From contig NZ_JACBZO010000001.1 of assembly GCF_013409005.1 (NCBI RefSeq), forward strand, positions 2,542,001 through 2,606,000: a stretch of DNA of 64,000 bases. The letters run 5' to 3'. The position numbers and the translations under genes are program-made. Shown piece by piece: positions 53,073-61,100 of the stretch. Numbering within the stretch: the stretch's first letter is position 1; each line of letters opens with the position of its first letter. The DNA comes from Demequina lutea (GTDB taxonomy: Bacteria; Actinomycetota; Actinomycetes; Actinomycetales; Demequinaceae). The notes beneath the pieces are model-generated. The model had not been told where the DNA came from and made no database searches. It saw only the letters and a program-made list of their open reading frames with translations.

Positions 53073-54509
53073 GTGACCGATCGAGACTACGTCCAACGAT
53101 ACGAAGACTGTGTTGGCGAGTGGCGGAATGCCGACAACCCAGATCAACGCTGGCCCGGCGTATTGCGACGAGACCAAGCGGCCGGCTGGTGGGAGTTGAC
53201 CCTCTTCCACGAGGGTGAGTCGATCGGCGAATGGACTCACGGGGTGGCGCTCAGCGGGGAGACGTTTTTCGGGACGACGTCTGCGGGTCCGGCCACTCTC
53301 CTTGCGGCGAACAAGTCATCCGAGTTCAGCCGCCAGGCAACAGGCCCGTTGAAAGCCGTCAAATACACGTCGGAGGTTTGGCACGCTTTCGATGCGATTC
53401 TCGGAGCGCATGTCGCCCATGACACACGGTGGGACTCCATTGATGTCGACGTGCCTCTGGCGTGGGAATGGTTCTCTCCGACTGTCCTCGAGCCTGTTCG
53501 CACTGGCTTGGAGGATCAGCGCTACGAATCGCTCGATTGCGACAGCGACGGGGTGGCCATCGCACTCTGGCGTAGCACATCCAGCACCACCGGCCGCAAG
53601 TCGACTTCGGTAGAGGGTATCGGCGGCTACTCCTTTCGCAAAGAAGGAGGGATCACGACCGAGGAAGTGGCGCAACGACTTCTCGCCATCGAAAACCTCC
53701 ATTACGTCCTTTTCAAGGAGCCGATGTCGGCTGACACCTGGCGCCTCTCGAGTCCTGATGGCGACGACGCACTTCCGCAAGTGTTCAAGGTTGATGGACG
53801 AGGAGCGACCGTTCCGATGCCGAGCCTCGCCGATCCGTATATCAGCACCGACAACGTGGACTTCGAGGCTTTCTTGCCCCGATGGATCGACTTGCATCTT
53901 GCCGCGAAGAGATGGCCCACAGTAGCCCCTCCGCGCGGCCATGCTGGGTGGGTCCAAACCCAAGTCGTCGAAAGCGTGAATGCAGTCGAGGCCCTTACCC
54001 GAGAACACCTTCAACTCGAAGGGCCAATATCCAAACTTGAGTCCGAGATTCTCTCTCTTGCGCCGCAGTTGAAGTCCAAGGCAAGACGCCACCTGAAAGA
54101 CCTGCTGGACATGCACCGCACGACGCTCGACAAGCGGCTGACAGGCGCCGCACTCCTCCTTGGCGAGGCATCAGCCGTATGGCTTCTGGGCGACGGAATA
54201 GGCCACTGGGCCACGGTGGTAGCACGCGCCCGAAACGACTTGGCTCATGGCCTGCCGCCACGGGGAGGGCTTGCGGACAAACCCACAGTGCTCATCGCGG
54301 TGCTACAGAGTGTGCGCGCAGTTCAGTGGCTCGCGATGCTGCGCTTGGCGGGTTTCGACAACGGTCGCGGGGATAGCGATGCCGAATTGCTCGTGGACTC
54401 GGATGGGCACGAGGTAATCGCTCATCGCAATTCCGCCCTCGCTCATCACCTGCACGACGTACGCAGGTTCCGTGCGGACTGGCAGACCTGGGAGGGCCTC
54501 ACCCAATAG
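53073..54509 (+). CDS. ApeA-like HEPN defence protein
   Basis: 478 residues from GTG 53073, chosen for the AAGG eight bases upstream; ATG 53043 is an alternative. The C-terminal part contains the HEPN ribonuclease motif R-x4-H as RNDLAH (R387-H392), in the typical helix context VVARARNDLAHGLPPRGG. The N-terminal half, with a YSFRKEGGITTEEVAQRLLAIENL-like segment and beta-rich sequence, resembles the ApeA N-terminal domain. ApeA of E. coli gives phage resistance, probably by RNA cleavage. Assignment rests on motif and layout, not a database match. Single-gene defence system in this island (inference). Confidence 0.65.
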   Translation: MTDRDYVQRYEDCVGEWRNADNPDQRWPGVLRRDQAAGWWELTLFHEGESIGEWTHGVALSGETFFGTTSAGPATLLAANKSSEFSRQATGPLKAVKYTSEVWHAFDAILGAHVAHDTRWDSIDVDVPLAWEWFSPTVLEPVRTGLEDQRYESLDCDSDGVAIALWRSTSSTTGRKSTSVEGIGGYSFRKEGGITTEEVAQRLLAIENLHYVLFKEPMSADTWRLSSPDGDDALPQVFKVDGRGATVPMPSLADPYISTDNVDFEAFLPRWIDLHLAAKRWPTVAPPRGHAGWVQTQVVESVNAVEALTREHLQLEGPISKLESEILSLAPQLKSKARRHLKDLLDMHRTTLDKRLTGAALLLGEASAVWLLGDGIGHWATVVARARNDLAHGLPPRGGLADKPTVLIAVLQSVRAVQWLAMLRLAGFDNGRGDSDAELLVDSDGHEVIAHRNSALAHHLHDVRRFRADWQTWEGLTQ

Positions 54510-54525
54510 CGGCGAGCAGGTGCGT

Positions 54526-54954
54526 CTATCTGAACAGGATCGTCAACACAGCGGAGATGAGTATTGCGATCGCTCCGATTACAGCGGGAATGATCGCCAA
54601 CCTAAGGCCGTTCGCACGCCCATCGTTGGGGTTGATGTCGCCGACGCCAGTGTGCGTCTGATTGTTGTTGCCCAAGTAGTTCACGACGTTGCCCACGGGC
54701 GAGGGTGCTGGATTTCGGATATCTTCCAACTCCGCGACACCTTGAGCCGTCAACGTGAGTGGCGTGAATGGCGTGCCGCCGTCCCAGAACGACATTTCGG
54801 TGTTCACACTCTCGCGCTCATATAGCCATTGAGCCGCCCGCAAGGCATCCTCAGCGCGGACACCCCTCGCGACGACGTCGTTTTCCCACACGGCGAATTG
54901 AACACCAGGATTTTCTTCGACCCATGCTAGAAGTTCACGCATCAACTCGTTCAC
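54526..54954 (-). CDS. Small protein with C-terminal membrane segment and Asn/Gly motif, unknown function
   Basis: About 142 residues from GTG 54954; ATG 54942 or upstream TTG codons are alternatives, as no ribosome binding site is clear. The N-terminal 80 residues are helical with a winged-helix-like LTLTAQGVAELEDI. A central GNVVNYLGNNNQTHTGVGD stretch follows, then one hydrophobic segment (about residues 115-138) ending at the C-terminus. Convergent with the ApeA-like gene, 16 bases apart. It could be a membrane effector or partner of that gene; no family recognised. Confidence 0.5.
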   Translation of the reverse strand: MNELMRELLAWVEENPGVQFAVWENDVVARGVRAEDALRAAQWLYERESVNTEMSFWDGGTPFTPLTLTAQGVAELEDIRNPAPSPVGNVVNYLGNNNQTHTGVGDINPNDGRANGLRLAIIPAVIGAIAILISAVLTILFR

Positions 54955-55022
54955 GTTCAACAACTTACAGGTCGACGTTGCCGCGGTTGGCGGTGTTGAA
55001 GATCTGAGCACAGGCGAACGAG

Positions 55023-55535
55023 ATGCGCGGGGGCAACACCTTCTCGGAACCGGGCAACGAAGGCCCAGTCGCCGAACCCGCGCACTGGTCTCTGTGCCGC
55101 AGCAGCGACGCTGTTGACGCAGAAGACGTCGGCGCCCTCGCGGTGCCGTTACCCGCTTTCACGGAGACTACGGACTGCCTGCTCACCCTGTTGGCTCCTG
55201 CTCAAGTGAGTTGGGGGATGGCGGTCGGACGGGCGATCAGCGGACACACCAAACTTGCGATCGAGTGTTCGCTCGTGCTCGCTGGCGTTGCGCGCCAGAG
55301 GCCCGACCCCGTCACGGACCTCCACGGGGCCGCGTGCGCGAGATCATCCTTCAGCGGGCGGGCGTCGGTTGACATCTGGGACACGATCGACCCAGTTGCC
55401 ACCTACGACTTCGACCCCAACGTCTGCCGCATCCGGTGGCAGGCGTACGACTACCAGGTCGACGGCAGCATCATGGAGCACCAACGCCACGGCACACCCC
55501 ATCACATGGTCGTTCCGCTGCTGCTCGTGACCTAG
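55023..55535 (+). CDS. Hypothetical protein
   Basis: 170 residues from ATG 55023; an in-frame stop lies eight codons upstream. Codon third positions are GC-rich as in real genes. No motif, signal or membrane segment was recognised; the middle contains QVSWGMAVGRAISGHTKLAIECSLVLAGVA. It is divergent from the small membrane-protein gene, with 68 bases between starts, and ends head-on against the next gene, sharing the CTAG of both stop codons. No good ribosome binding site is visible. Confidence 0.45.
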   Translation: MRGGNTFSEPGNEGPVAEPAHWSLCRSSDAVDAEDVGALAVPLPAFTETTDCLLTLLAPAQVSWGMAVGRAISGHTKLAIECSLVLAGVARQRPDPVTDLHGAACARSSFSGRASVDIWDTIDPVATYDFDPNVCRIRWQAYDYQVDGSIMEHQRHGTPHHMVVPLLLVT

Positions 55536-56245
55536 AGCCTTGCCGAGTAGTACGTGTCATCGAGTGACCCGCGCGGGTACTTTTGAACGAGGTCTACCAG
55601 TTCGTCAGCGTTCAGGGTGAGTGCGTTCAGGCTTAGGAATGCGTCCAACTCGACGGTGTAGCCGTTGTAGTTCGACCCCGACTTGCTCAGGCGGGTGACA
55701 AGCGCGAGCGTGCTGGTGCCGATCACGAGGTGGCCCCGCTCGGGCTTGTTTTGAAATGGCCAGCGATAGACATAGGCGCGCTGGAGGTTGCGTTCGCCAC
55801 GGTGCGGTTTCCGTAGGCCGTTGTGCCGGATGGTCGCTGAAACGTCGATCTCGGCGGCGTCGCGCTCGTCGTCGATGTAGACGACCTGCACATACATGGA
55901 GCCGCGGCTCTCACCCCGTTGCGCCGTCTTCACGGCACCTGGGCTGCCCAATCGCTTTGCCACGCGCCATTGCTTGTCCCAGGCGGCAAACTGGCGATCG
56001 AGACGGTTCGCAAGTCCTTGGGGAGTGCGAGCGCTAATCGTTACTGGGTCCCCAAGACCACGGTGAAGCGCGTTGACCGAGCACTCTCGGTACTGCCGAC
56101 GTCGACCCCTCTCATACTCTGTGCCCACAACCATGGTCATATCGCTGAAGGAAACCTCGCTGGCCCAGTCGGGGTAGTCGACGTAGAGCAAGCGACTGAG
56201 TTGTGCAGCGGTCATTACCATCGTCACGATGCCATTATGGAGCAT
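55532..56245 (-). CDS. Hypothetical protein
   Basis: 237 residues from ATG 56245; GTG or ATG codons up to ten residues later are alternatives. Predominantly soluble, with basic N-terminal third (EYERGRRRQYRECSV) and a beta-rich middle (MYVQVVYIDDERDAAEIDVSATIR). C-terminus contains LNALTLNADELVDLVQKYPRG. No family recognised. Stop codon overlaps that of the convergent gene 55023-55535. Confidence 0.5.
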   Translation of the reverse strand: MLHNGIVTMVMTAAQLSRLLYVDYPDWASEVSFSDMTMVVGTEYERGRRRQYRECSVNALHRGLGDPVTISARTPQGLANRLDRQFAAWDKQWRVAKRLGSPGAVKTAQRGESRGSMYVQVVYIDDERDAAEIDVSATIRHNGLRKPHRGERNLQRAYVYRWPFQNKPERGHLVIGTSTLALVTRLSKSGSNYNGYTVELDAFLSLNALTLNADELVDLVQKYPRGSLDDTYYSARL

Positions 56246-56433
56246 GGCAACTTCCCAAGGGGAGTGGCTCAGGAACGTCGAGCACGAGATATTGGTTTCA
56301 ACGAAACGTGGTCGAGTTCCGCCATTCGTGACACCTAAGTTGAGATATGGGTCACTGTCGACCCAGTTGCCACCTGGGACTTGATGTCTCGCTGACGGTG
56401 ACGAGATAACTACGCGCGACGAAGGAGAACGTC

Positions 56434-57300
56434 ATGTCAGAAGTTCCGCCCGCCCCCATGCCAGCAGGCTGGTACCCGGACATGTCGGACTCCGGCCTGT
56501 CTCGTTGGTGGGATGGGACAGGGTGGACTCCGTCGACGAGACCGGCGAGCGTCCCACCCGCCCCAGCCGCCGCCGAGACCCCCGCTGAAACGGACGGGCA
56601 GAAGAACGCCGTCGAGAGAGCCAAGAACGAACTTGATTCCGCGCCGTGCTCCCGCACCCTACTCATCGAGGTGTTGGAGAGCGTGGGCTTCACCGCCGCT
56701 GACGCGGAGTATGGCGTCGACACTTTGAAAGTGGACTGGACCGAGCAGGCGCCAAAGAGTGCCCAGTACTACATCGACTTCGGTTCCTTCGCGTACTCCC
56801 GCTCCGAAATCATCGAGTTGTTGGAGTCCGAGGGGTTCACCGCCGCTGACGCGGAGTATGGCGCCGACACCGTGAAGGCGGACCGCTGGAACGAGCAGGC
56901 GGCGAAGCGCGCCAAGTGGTTGCTCGGAATCGAATCGTTGTCTTTCTCCCGCTCTAGCCTCATCACACAATTGGAGTTCGTGGGGTTCACGACCGAGCAG
57001 GCAACCTATGGGGTCAACGAGACCCCCCTCGCCGCTATGGCGAAGGAGGAACGCGCAGCACCGAAACGTCGTGACGTGGGCAAACTTCCGAGCCCTAACT
57101 CGCAGATGATCTGCCCGCATTGCCACGCACAAGGGCAGGTGTCTACCTCGATCGTCAAGCGCAAGCAGGGCATCAGCGGAGGCAAAGCAACCGGTGCTGT
57201 CTTGACTTTGGGGTGGTCACTCCTTGCCACAGGACTGTCGCAGAAGGTCAAGGGCACTCAGGCAAAGTGCGGGAATTGTGGCGCGGTTTGGGACTTCTAG
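56434..57300 (+). CDS. DUF2510 - three Ltp repeats - zinc-ribbon protein
   Basis: 288 residues from ATG 56434 behind AAGGAG. Order: DUF2510 (GWYPD...RWWDGTGWT, residues 10-34), a Pro/Ala linker, three Ltp-type repeats at about 57-97, 106-147 and 155-197, each with S(R)[14 protein letters not shown], then a ribbon with C227, C230, C279 and C282 around a Gly-rich hydrophobic stretch (249-268). Ltp repeats are known from the superinfection-exclusion lipoprotein of Streptococcus phage TP-J34, which blocks DNA injection, and occur in many actinobacterial surface proteins. Here no signal peptide or lipobox is seen, so the protein may be anchored differently. Role in phage exclusion is an inference. 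Confidence 0.7.
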   Translation: MSEVPPAPMPAGWYPDMSDSGLSRWWDGTGWTPSTRPASVPPAPAAAETPAETDGQKNAVERAKNELDSAPCSRTLLIEVLESVGFTAADAEYGVDTLKVDWTEQAPKSAQYYIDFGSFAYSRSEIIELLESEGFTAADAEYGADTVKADRWNEQAAKRAKWLLGIESLSFSRSSLITQLEFVGFTTEQATYGVNETPLAAMAKEERAAPKRRDVGKLPSPNSQMICPHCHAQGQVSTSIVKRKQGISGGKATGAVLTLGWSLLATGLSQKVKGTQAKCGNCGAVWDF

Positions 57301-57731
57301 CAGAACACCCGACGCGTCGACGACCAGCGGAGAAAGCCCTCGCCGCGTAACGCCAGGTGTGGCGGTCTCTGCGTATGACGACCGGCTTCAGTTGACCTGT
57401 GGGTCCCTGTCGGCCCAGTTGCAACCGCACGACCATCGCGCTTGCCAGTTCGGCCGTGGTTGCCCGGGAGCGCCCGTCGAGGAGCCAGTCAACATGCGCC
57501 GATAGCCTCACCCGGCCCCGCGCAGATACATCGAGCGCCTTCCCGAAGGTCAACGAAACTCGCGGGTTGACGGGCGGCACCAGAGTGCGACGCTTAAGGA
57601 TCGGAACGACGACGACAGCGGCTACGAGACCGCGAAGGGCGGCAAGCCCTCTGGAGAGATTGTCGGGATAGAGACACGTTGGCAACCCGGCCTGTCGTTA
57701 ATCTACCCCGCCTTGGTGTCGACTCATCGGG
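57301..57731. other. Gap without a supported gene
   Basis: 431 bases between the Ltp-repeat gene and 57732. A minus-strand frame (57248-57685, 145 codons) has plausible codon bias in its middle but overlaps the Ltp gene end, lacks a ribosome binding site and resembles nothing recognised. I leave it uncalled. Confidence 0.4.
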
Positions 57732-58262
57732 TCAACTGTGGATGTGTTGGAGCCGCTCGATCGCGTCCGTGATCCAGTCTGTGGCGACGGCCTCACCGAC
57801 GTGAAGGAGGATTGGGGCGAGAAATCCGGTAAGGAGTCGGGCTCCCCTTCGAACTTGGGCTTCGTCTGGCACGGGTAGCGTCAACTCACGCAACAGTTCG
57901 TCGGTCGTTGCCTCCGCCTCGCGCTGATCCTCCGGGGTGAGCCCGGCATCTGCAAGACGGCGGCGCACTTCCGCGACCGTGGCTGCGAGGTCCTCATATC
58001 CAGAGGCGACAGCCTGCGTGCCGTCCTGGTTCTGAGCACTTGATGGACCCCAGGCAATCTGTGCGCGATCCCCAACGACGTGGACCGTCGGGCCATAATA
58101 GTGGTTCGTTACGTTGCCAAGACCGAGCCCGCCTTCGCTCACGAGTCCCGTCGCATCGGCCTCGAGTGGAATGCGGATCGGGTGCTTGGCGAACGCCCGT
58201 TCGAGTTCGCTCGTGATCTGCTCGATGCCACGATGGTTGATCTCAAACCCCTTGCCCGCCAT
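57732..58262 (-). CDS. Hypothetical protein with GNVTNHYYGP...GD motif
   Basis: 176 residues from ATG 58262, preceded by AAGGCGGGAAGC; ATG 58289 would add nine residues. N-terminal helix GIEQITSELERAFAKHPI, then GLGNVTNHYYGPTVHVVGD and RAQIAWG, then a helical C-terminal half with an Ala/Leu-rich stretch (LLTGFLAPILLHVGEAVATDWI). The central motif resembles the GNVVNYLG...GD stretch of the protein at 54526. No known family assigned; soluble or peripherally membrane-bound. Confidence 0.6.
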   Translation of the reverse strand: MAGKGFEINHRGIEQITSELERAFAKHPIRIPLEADATGLVSEGGLGLGNVTNHYYGPTVHVVGDRAQIAWGPSSAQNQDGTQAVASGYEDLAATVAEVRRRLADAGLTPEDQREAEATTDELLRELTLPVPDEAQVRRGARLLTGFLAPILLHVGEAVATDWITDAIERLQHIHS

Positions 58263-58514
58263 GCTTCCCGCCTTCACCTCGAGGTCCATGCAAGGCTACG
58301 CGTGCGCGGTGACAGCGTCATGGAGGTCGCCGATTCTGACCCGCCGCGTGTCTGTACGGCTTCCATCAAACGGCAAACCTCACTGCTCGCCGACACATCC
58401 CGTCGACGCCGCCTTTCGGGGAGGAGCGCAGACAGTCCCGGGGGTCGCCGGTGCGCACGCGGCGGTGCGGTCGAATGCCAGTGCTAAACGAACGTACTCC
58501 TCCCGCGCAATCGC

Positions 58515-61100
58515 CTACGCGATCGCGAAGCCCTTGCTACCGAATACCTGACTCGCGAGGTCGATGTTGGCGTCTTGGAGCATCGCCACGACCTCATCGT
58601 CTCCGAGGTCGACTGCCTGCAAAGCCGCCTCCGGCGTGGGACGAATGATCGCCCAGGCAGTGTCGACGATGCGGTTGCCGGCGTCGTCGAGGTTGTACTC
58701 CGCGCGTAAGTACTCCGCGAGACCAATCCACTTCTTTCGCGACTGGCCGTCAAAGAAATCTTCGTGGGGGTCAAACACGACGAACCGCACGCCTTCGCCG
58801 TCGCGGTAGATTCCGAGAAAGTCGGGGTAGAGCGTTCGCTCTTCGCCCGTGGTTGAGGCATACCGAACCCCGAGAGCGTTGTCGCCTCCGGTGGGGTTGC
58901 GCCACCATCCGACGAAGCCGGGAAGGGTCGCCATCGCAGCGATTGTCCCCGTCTCCCACGGGTTCAGTGGCTTCGGCACGGGGTACTGGCGGTCGGCTCG
59001 GACATAGATGTGGCCGTCCGGGGCGAGGGTATCCGAGTCCCGTTCCCCGTGCAGCACCGCTGGCCATGTGAGTTCCACGGGGATGGACACGCCTGCGGCG
59101 GCCATTAGTTCGACGAATGCGGCCTTGGCGGCGAACTGCAATTTGCCCCCGTGTGCCTTAACCCAGGAGTCGAACTTTGCCTCGGCCGCCGTGTTGATGG
59201 TGTCCCGAGTACCTTCGATGAGACCGACCTCGGTAGCGATGAGTTGTGACTCGACGTGTGCGTCAGGGTCGTCGAAGCGCGCTTCGGTGGGGTCTTCTCC
59301 AGCCACCTGTTGCCACACTTGTTCGAGCGCAGCCCCCGCACCGCACGCGCGCTTGGCTTCCTCAAACCGACGTTGTGCCTCGGCTCCGCTGGGGAAGCCC
59401 TCCACGCTGTATTCGCTGACGAGATCTCCGGCCTTTACGTCCTTGATACCGCCGAGGCCGTCACCAAGGTCAACGACGGCCACCTTGGTGGCGGCGCTAC
59501 CCAGCACCAATTCGTCGATGCGCTCCTTGTCGGCTTCGTATGCTTCGATCATGACCGCCGCGAGCGTGCGATCCATAGACCTCTCGGCGTTGGGGAGCAG
59601 CCCGGTCGACTCCAATAGGCGGGCGAGTTCACCCAGCCGCGGTATAGGTCCGCGGCGACGCCTGGGCCGCTTGTGAGTCTTGATAAGTCGCATCCTGCCG
59701 AGCAGGGTGTCGTCCTCGACGAGCACCCCTTCGCTTGTGACGCCGACTACGGCATCGACTAGTACGAGATCAACAGGGCGAGTAACTATCTCCGTCGTGA
59801 GTGAGTCGTCACTGTCACCTTGAAGGTCTTTGCGCACCTGTTCAATGGTTTCGAGGTTGTAGTGCGGTAGGTACATGGTGACGTCGTTGAGGAACGGGTG
59901 TCCTTCGATCTTCTCCGCCAGCGGGGTGCGCACCATGCGACCGATCATCTGCTTGACGTAGGTCATGTCGTTCGCGGTGCGCAGTGAGATCAGCACCTCG
60001 GCACGCGGGCAGTCCCAGCCGGTCGTGAGAGCATCCTTGAACAGAACAGCCCGGACATAAGACGTTTCCTGGATGTCTTCTGGGGCGATGTGGCGCAGCC
60101 TGCCGGGCCCGGTGGTGATGTCGTTCTTCTCACCAAACGAGTGAGCCACTGCGATGCCGTCGAGCCGCTCGTCGTGCTTGCGAAGGTCTGCGAGAATCTC
60201 GCCGATGCGGCCATCGCTGATGCCCGGCTCGACCTGTATGAGCAGCAGCGGTTTAACGGCGGCGTAGGTCTGCTTGTCCGACTGGTGGAGTGCTTCCCAC
60301 GCGGCGTCCGACGCGACCCACATGTCAACCGCCTGCCTGAGCAACTTCGATTCGACGTACTCGCCATCGGTTGGAACGTGCGCAAGGAGCCGCTCCTTGA
60401 TCAGTCCCGACTCGCGAATGTCCTTGACGGGCACTTCGACCGTGTGAGTAGCGCGCCCTGTCCCCTTGATGCCGTCAAGGAATCGTTGTGGGGTGGCGGA
60501 AATGCCCAACACGATTGGGAACATGCCGGCGCCGTTGGCACCGTTCATGAGCCGATACGCGATGGGCTGCCCGCCGCGTTCGTCTTTCCGGGTCCCGATG
60601 TGGGCCTCGTCGATGACCATAAGGAAGTTCGTACCCAGGTGGTTCACCGTGTTGCGAATCATCTGTTCAAGCGACACTGGTCGTGACTCGGATTGCTGGT
60701 ACTTCGAGGCGGTCTTTGCCAACTTCTGGGTGTTGAGGAAATACACCTTGCCGGGCGTGAGTGCCGAGCCAGTGAGGTTTTCATCGATTTCGACCAGGTC
60801 TTCGTCGCGTTTGAGCCGCGAGGTTGCCACCATCTTCTTTGTGGTCTGCTCGTTCAGGGACGGAGAATTCGTGACCCAGAGCACCGTGAAATCGGTGTTA
60901 GCCCGCAACTCTGCACCGTCGCCGAACCGCAGTCGCTCGATGAGGGCCGTGGCGATGATGGTCTTACCTGCAGAGGTGAAGGCGGCGAGCGAGACGGCGG
61001 ACGTCTGCTTGGAGTCGTCCCAGTCTTCGGCGGATCGGCTGACGCCTTTGAGGCAGCGTTCGACCGCGGTCTCCTGGTAGGGCTTTAGGAGGATGTTCAT
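58515..61100 (-). CDS. Type III-like restriction enzyme subunit (Res), DEAH helicase-nuclease
   Basis: 861 residues from ATG 61100, overlapping the methyltransferase stop (ATGA). Helicase motifs are visible: AAFTSAGKTIIATAL near residue 39 (Walker A), MVIDEAHIG near 161 (DEAH), GISATPQRF near 199 (motif III), and QMIGRMVRTPL near 385 (motif VI). The C-terminus contains YPDFLGIYRDGEGVRFVVFDPHEDF near residue 765, where a PD-(D/E)xK nuclease is expected. The usual E-x-K is not seen; the third position reads FDPH. It translocates on and cuts DNA with the adjacent Mod. Cleavage activity is uncertain because of the altered site. Confidence 0.85.
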   Translation of the reverse strand: MNILLKPYQETAVERCLKGVSRSAEDWDDSKQTSAVSLAAFTSAGKTIIATALIERLRFGDGAELRANTDFTVLWVTNSPSLNEQTTKKMVATSRLKRDEDLVEIDENLTGSALTPGKVYFLNTQKLAKTASKYQQSESRPVSLEQMIRNTVNHLGTNFLMVIDEAHIGTRKDERGGQPIAYRLMNGANGAGMFPIVLGISATPQRFLDGIKGTGRATHTVEVPVKDIRESGLIKERLLAHVPTDGEYVESKLLRQAVDMWVASDAAWEALHQSDKQTYAAVKPLLLIQVEPGISDGRIGEILADLRKHDERLDGIAVAHSFGEKNDITTGPGRLRHIAPEDIQETSYVRAVLFKDALTTGWDCPRAEVLISLRTANDMTYVKQMIGRMVRTPLAEKIEGHPFLNDVTMYLPHYNLETIEQVRKDLQGDSDDSLTTEIVTRPVDLVLVDAVVGVTSEGVLVEDDTLLGRMRLIKTHKRPRRRRGPIPRLGELARLLESTGLLPNAERSMDRTLAAVMIEAYEADKERIDELVLGSAATKVAVVDLGDGLGGIKDVKAGDLVSEYSVEGFPSGAEAQRRFEEAKRACGAGAALEQVWQQVAGEDPTEARFDDPDAHVESQLIATEVGLIEGTRDTINTAAEAKFDSWVKAHGGKLQFAAKAAFVELMAAAGVSIPVELTWPAVLHGERDSDTLAPDGHIYVRADRQYPVPKPLNPWETGTIAAMATLPGFVGWWRNPTGGDNALGVRYASTTGEERTLYPDFLGIYRDGEGVRFVVFDPHEDFFDGQSRKKWIGLAEYLRAEYNLDDAGNRIVDTAWAIIRPTPEAALQAVDLGDDEVVAMLQDANIDLASQVFGSKGFAIA

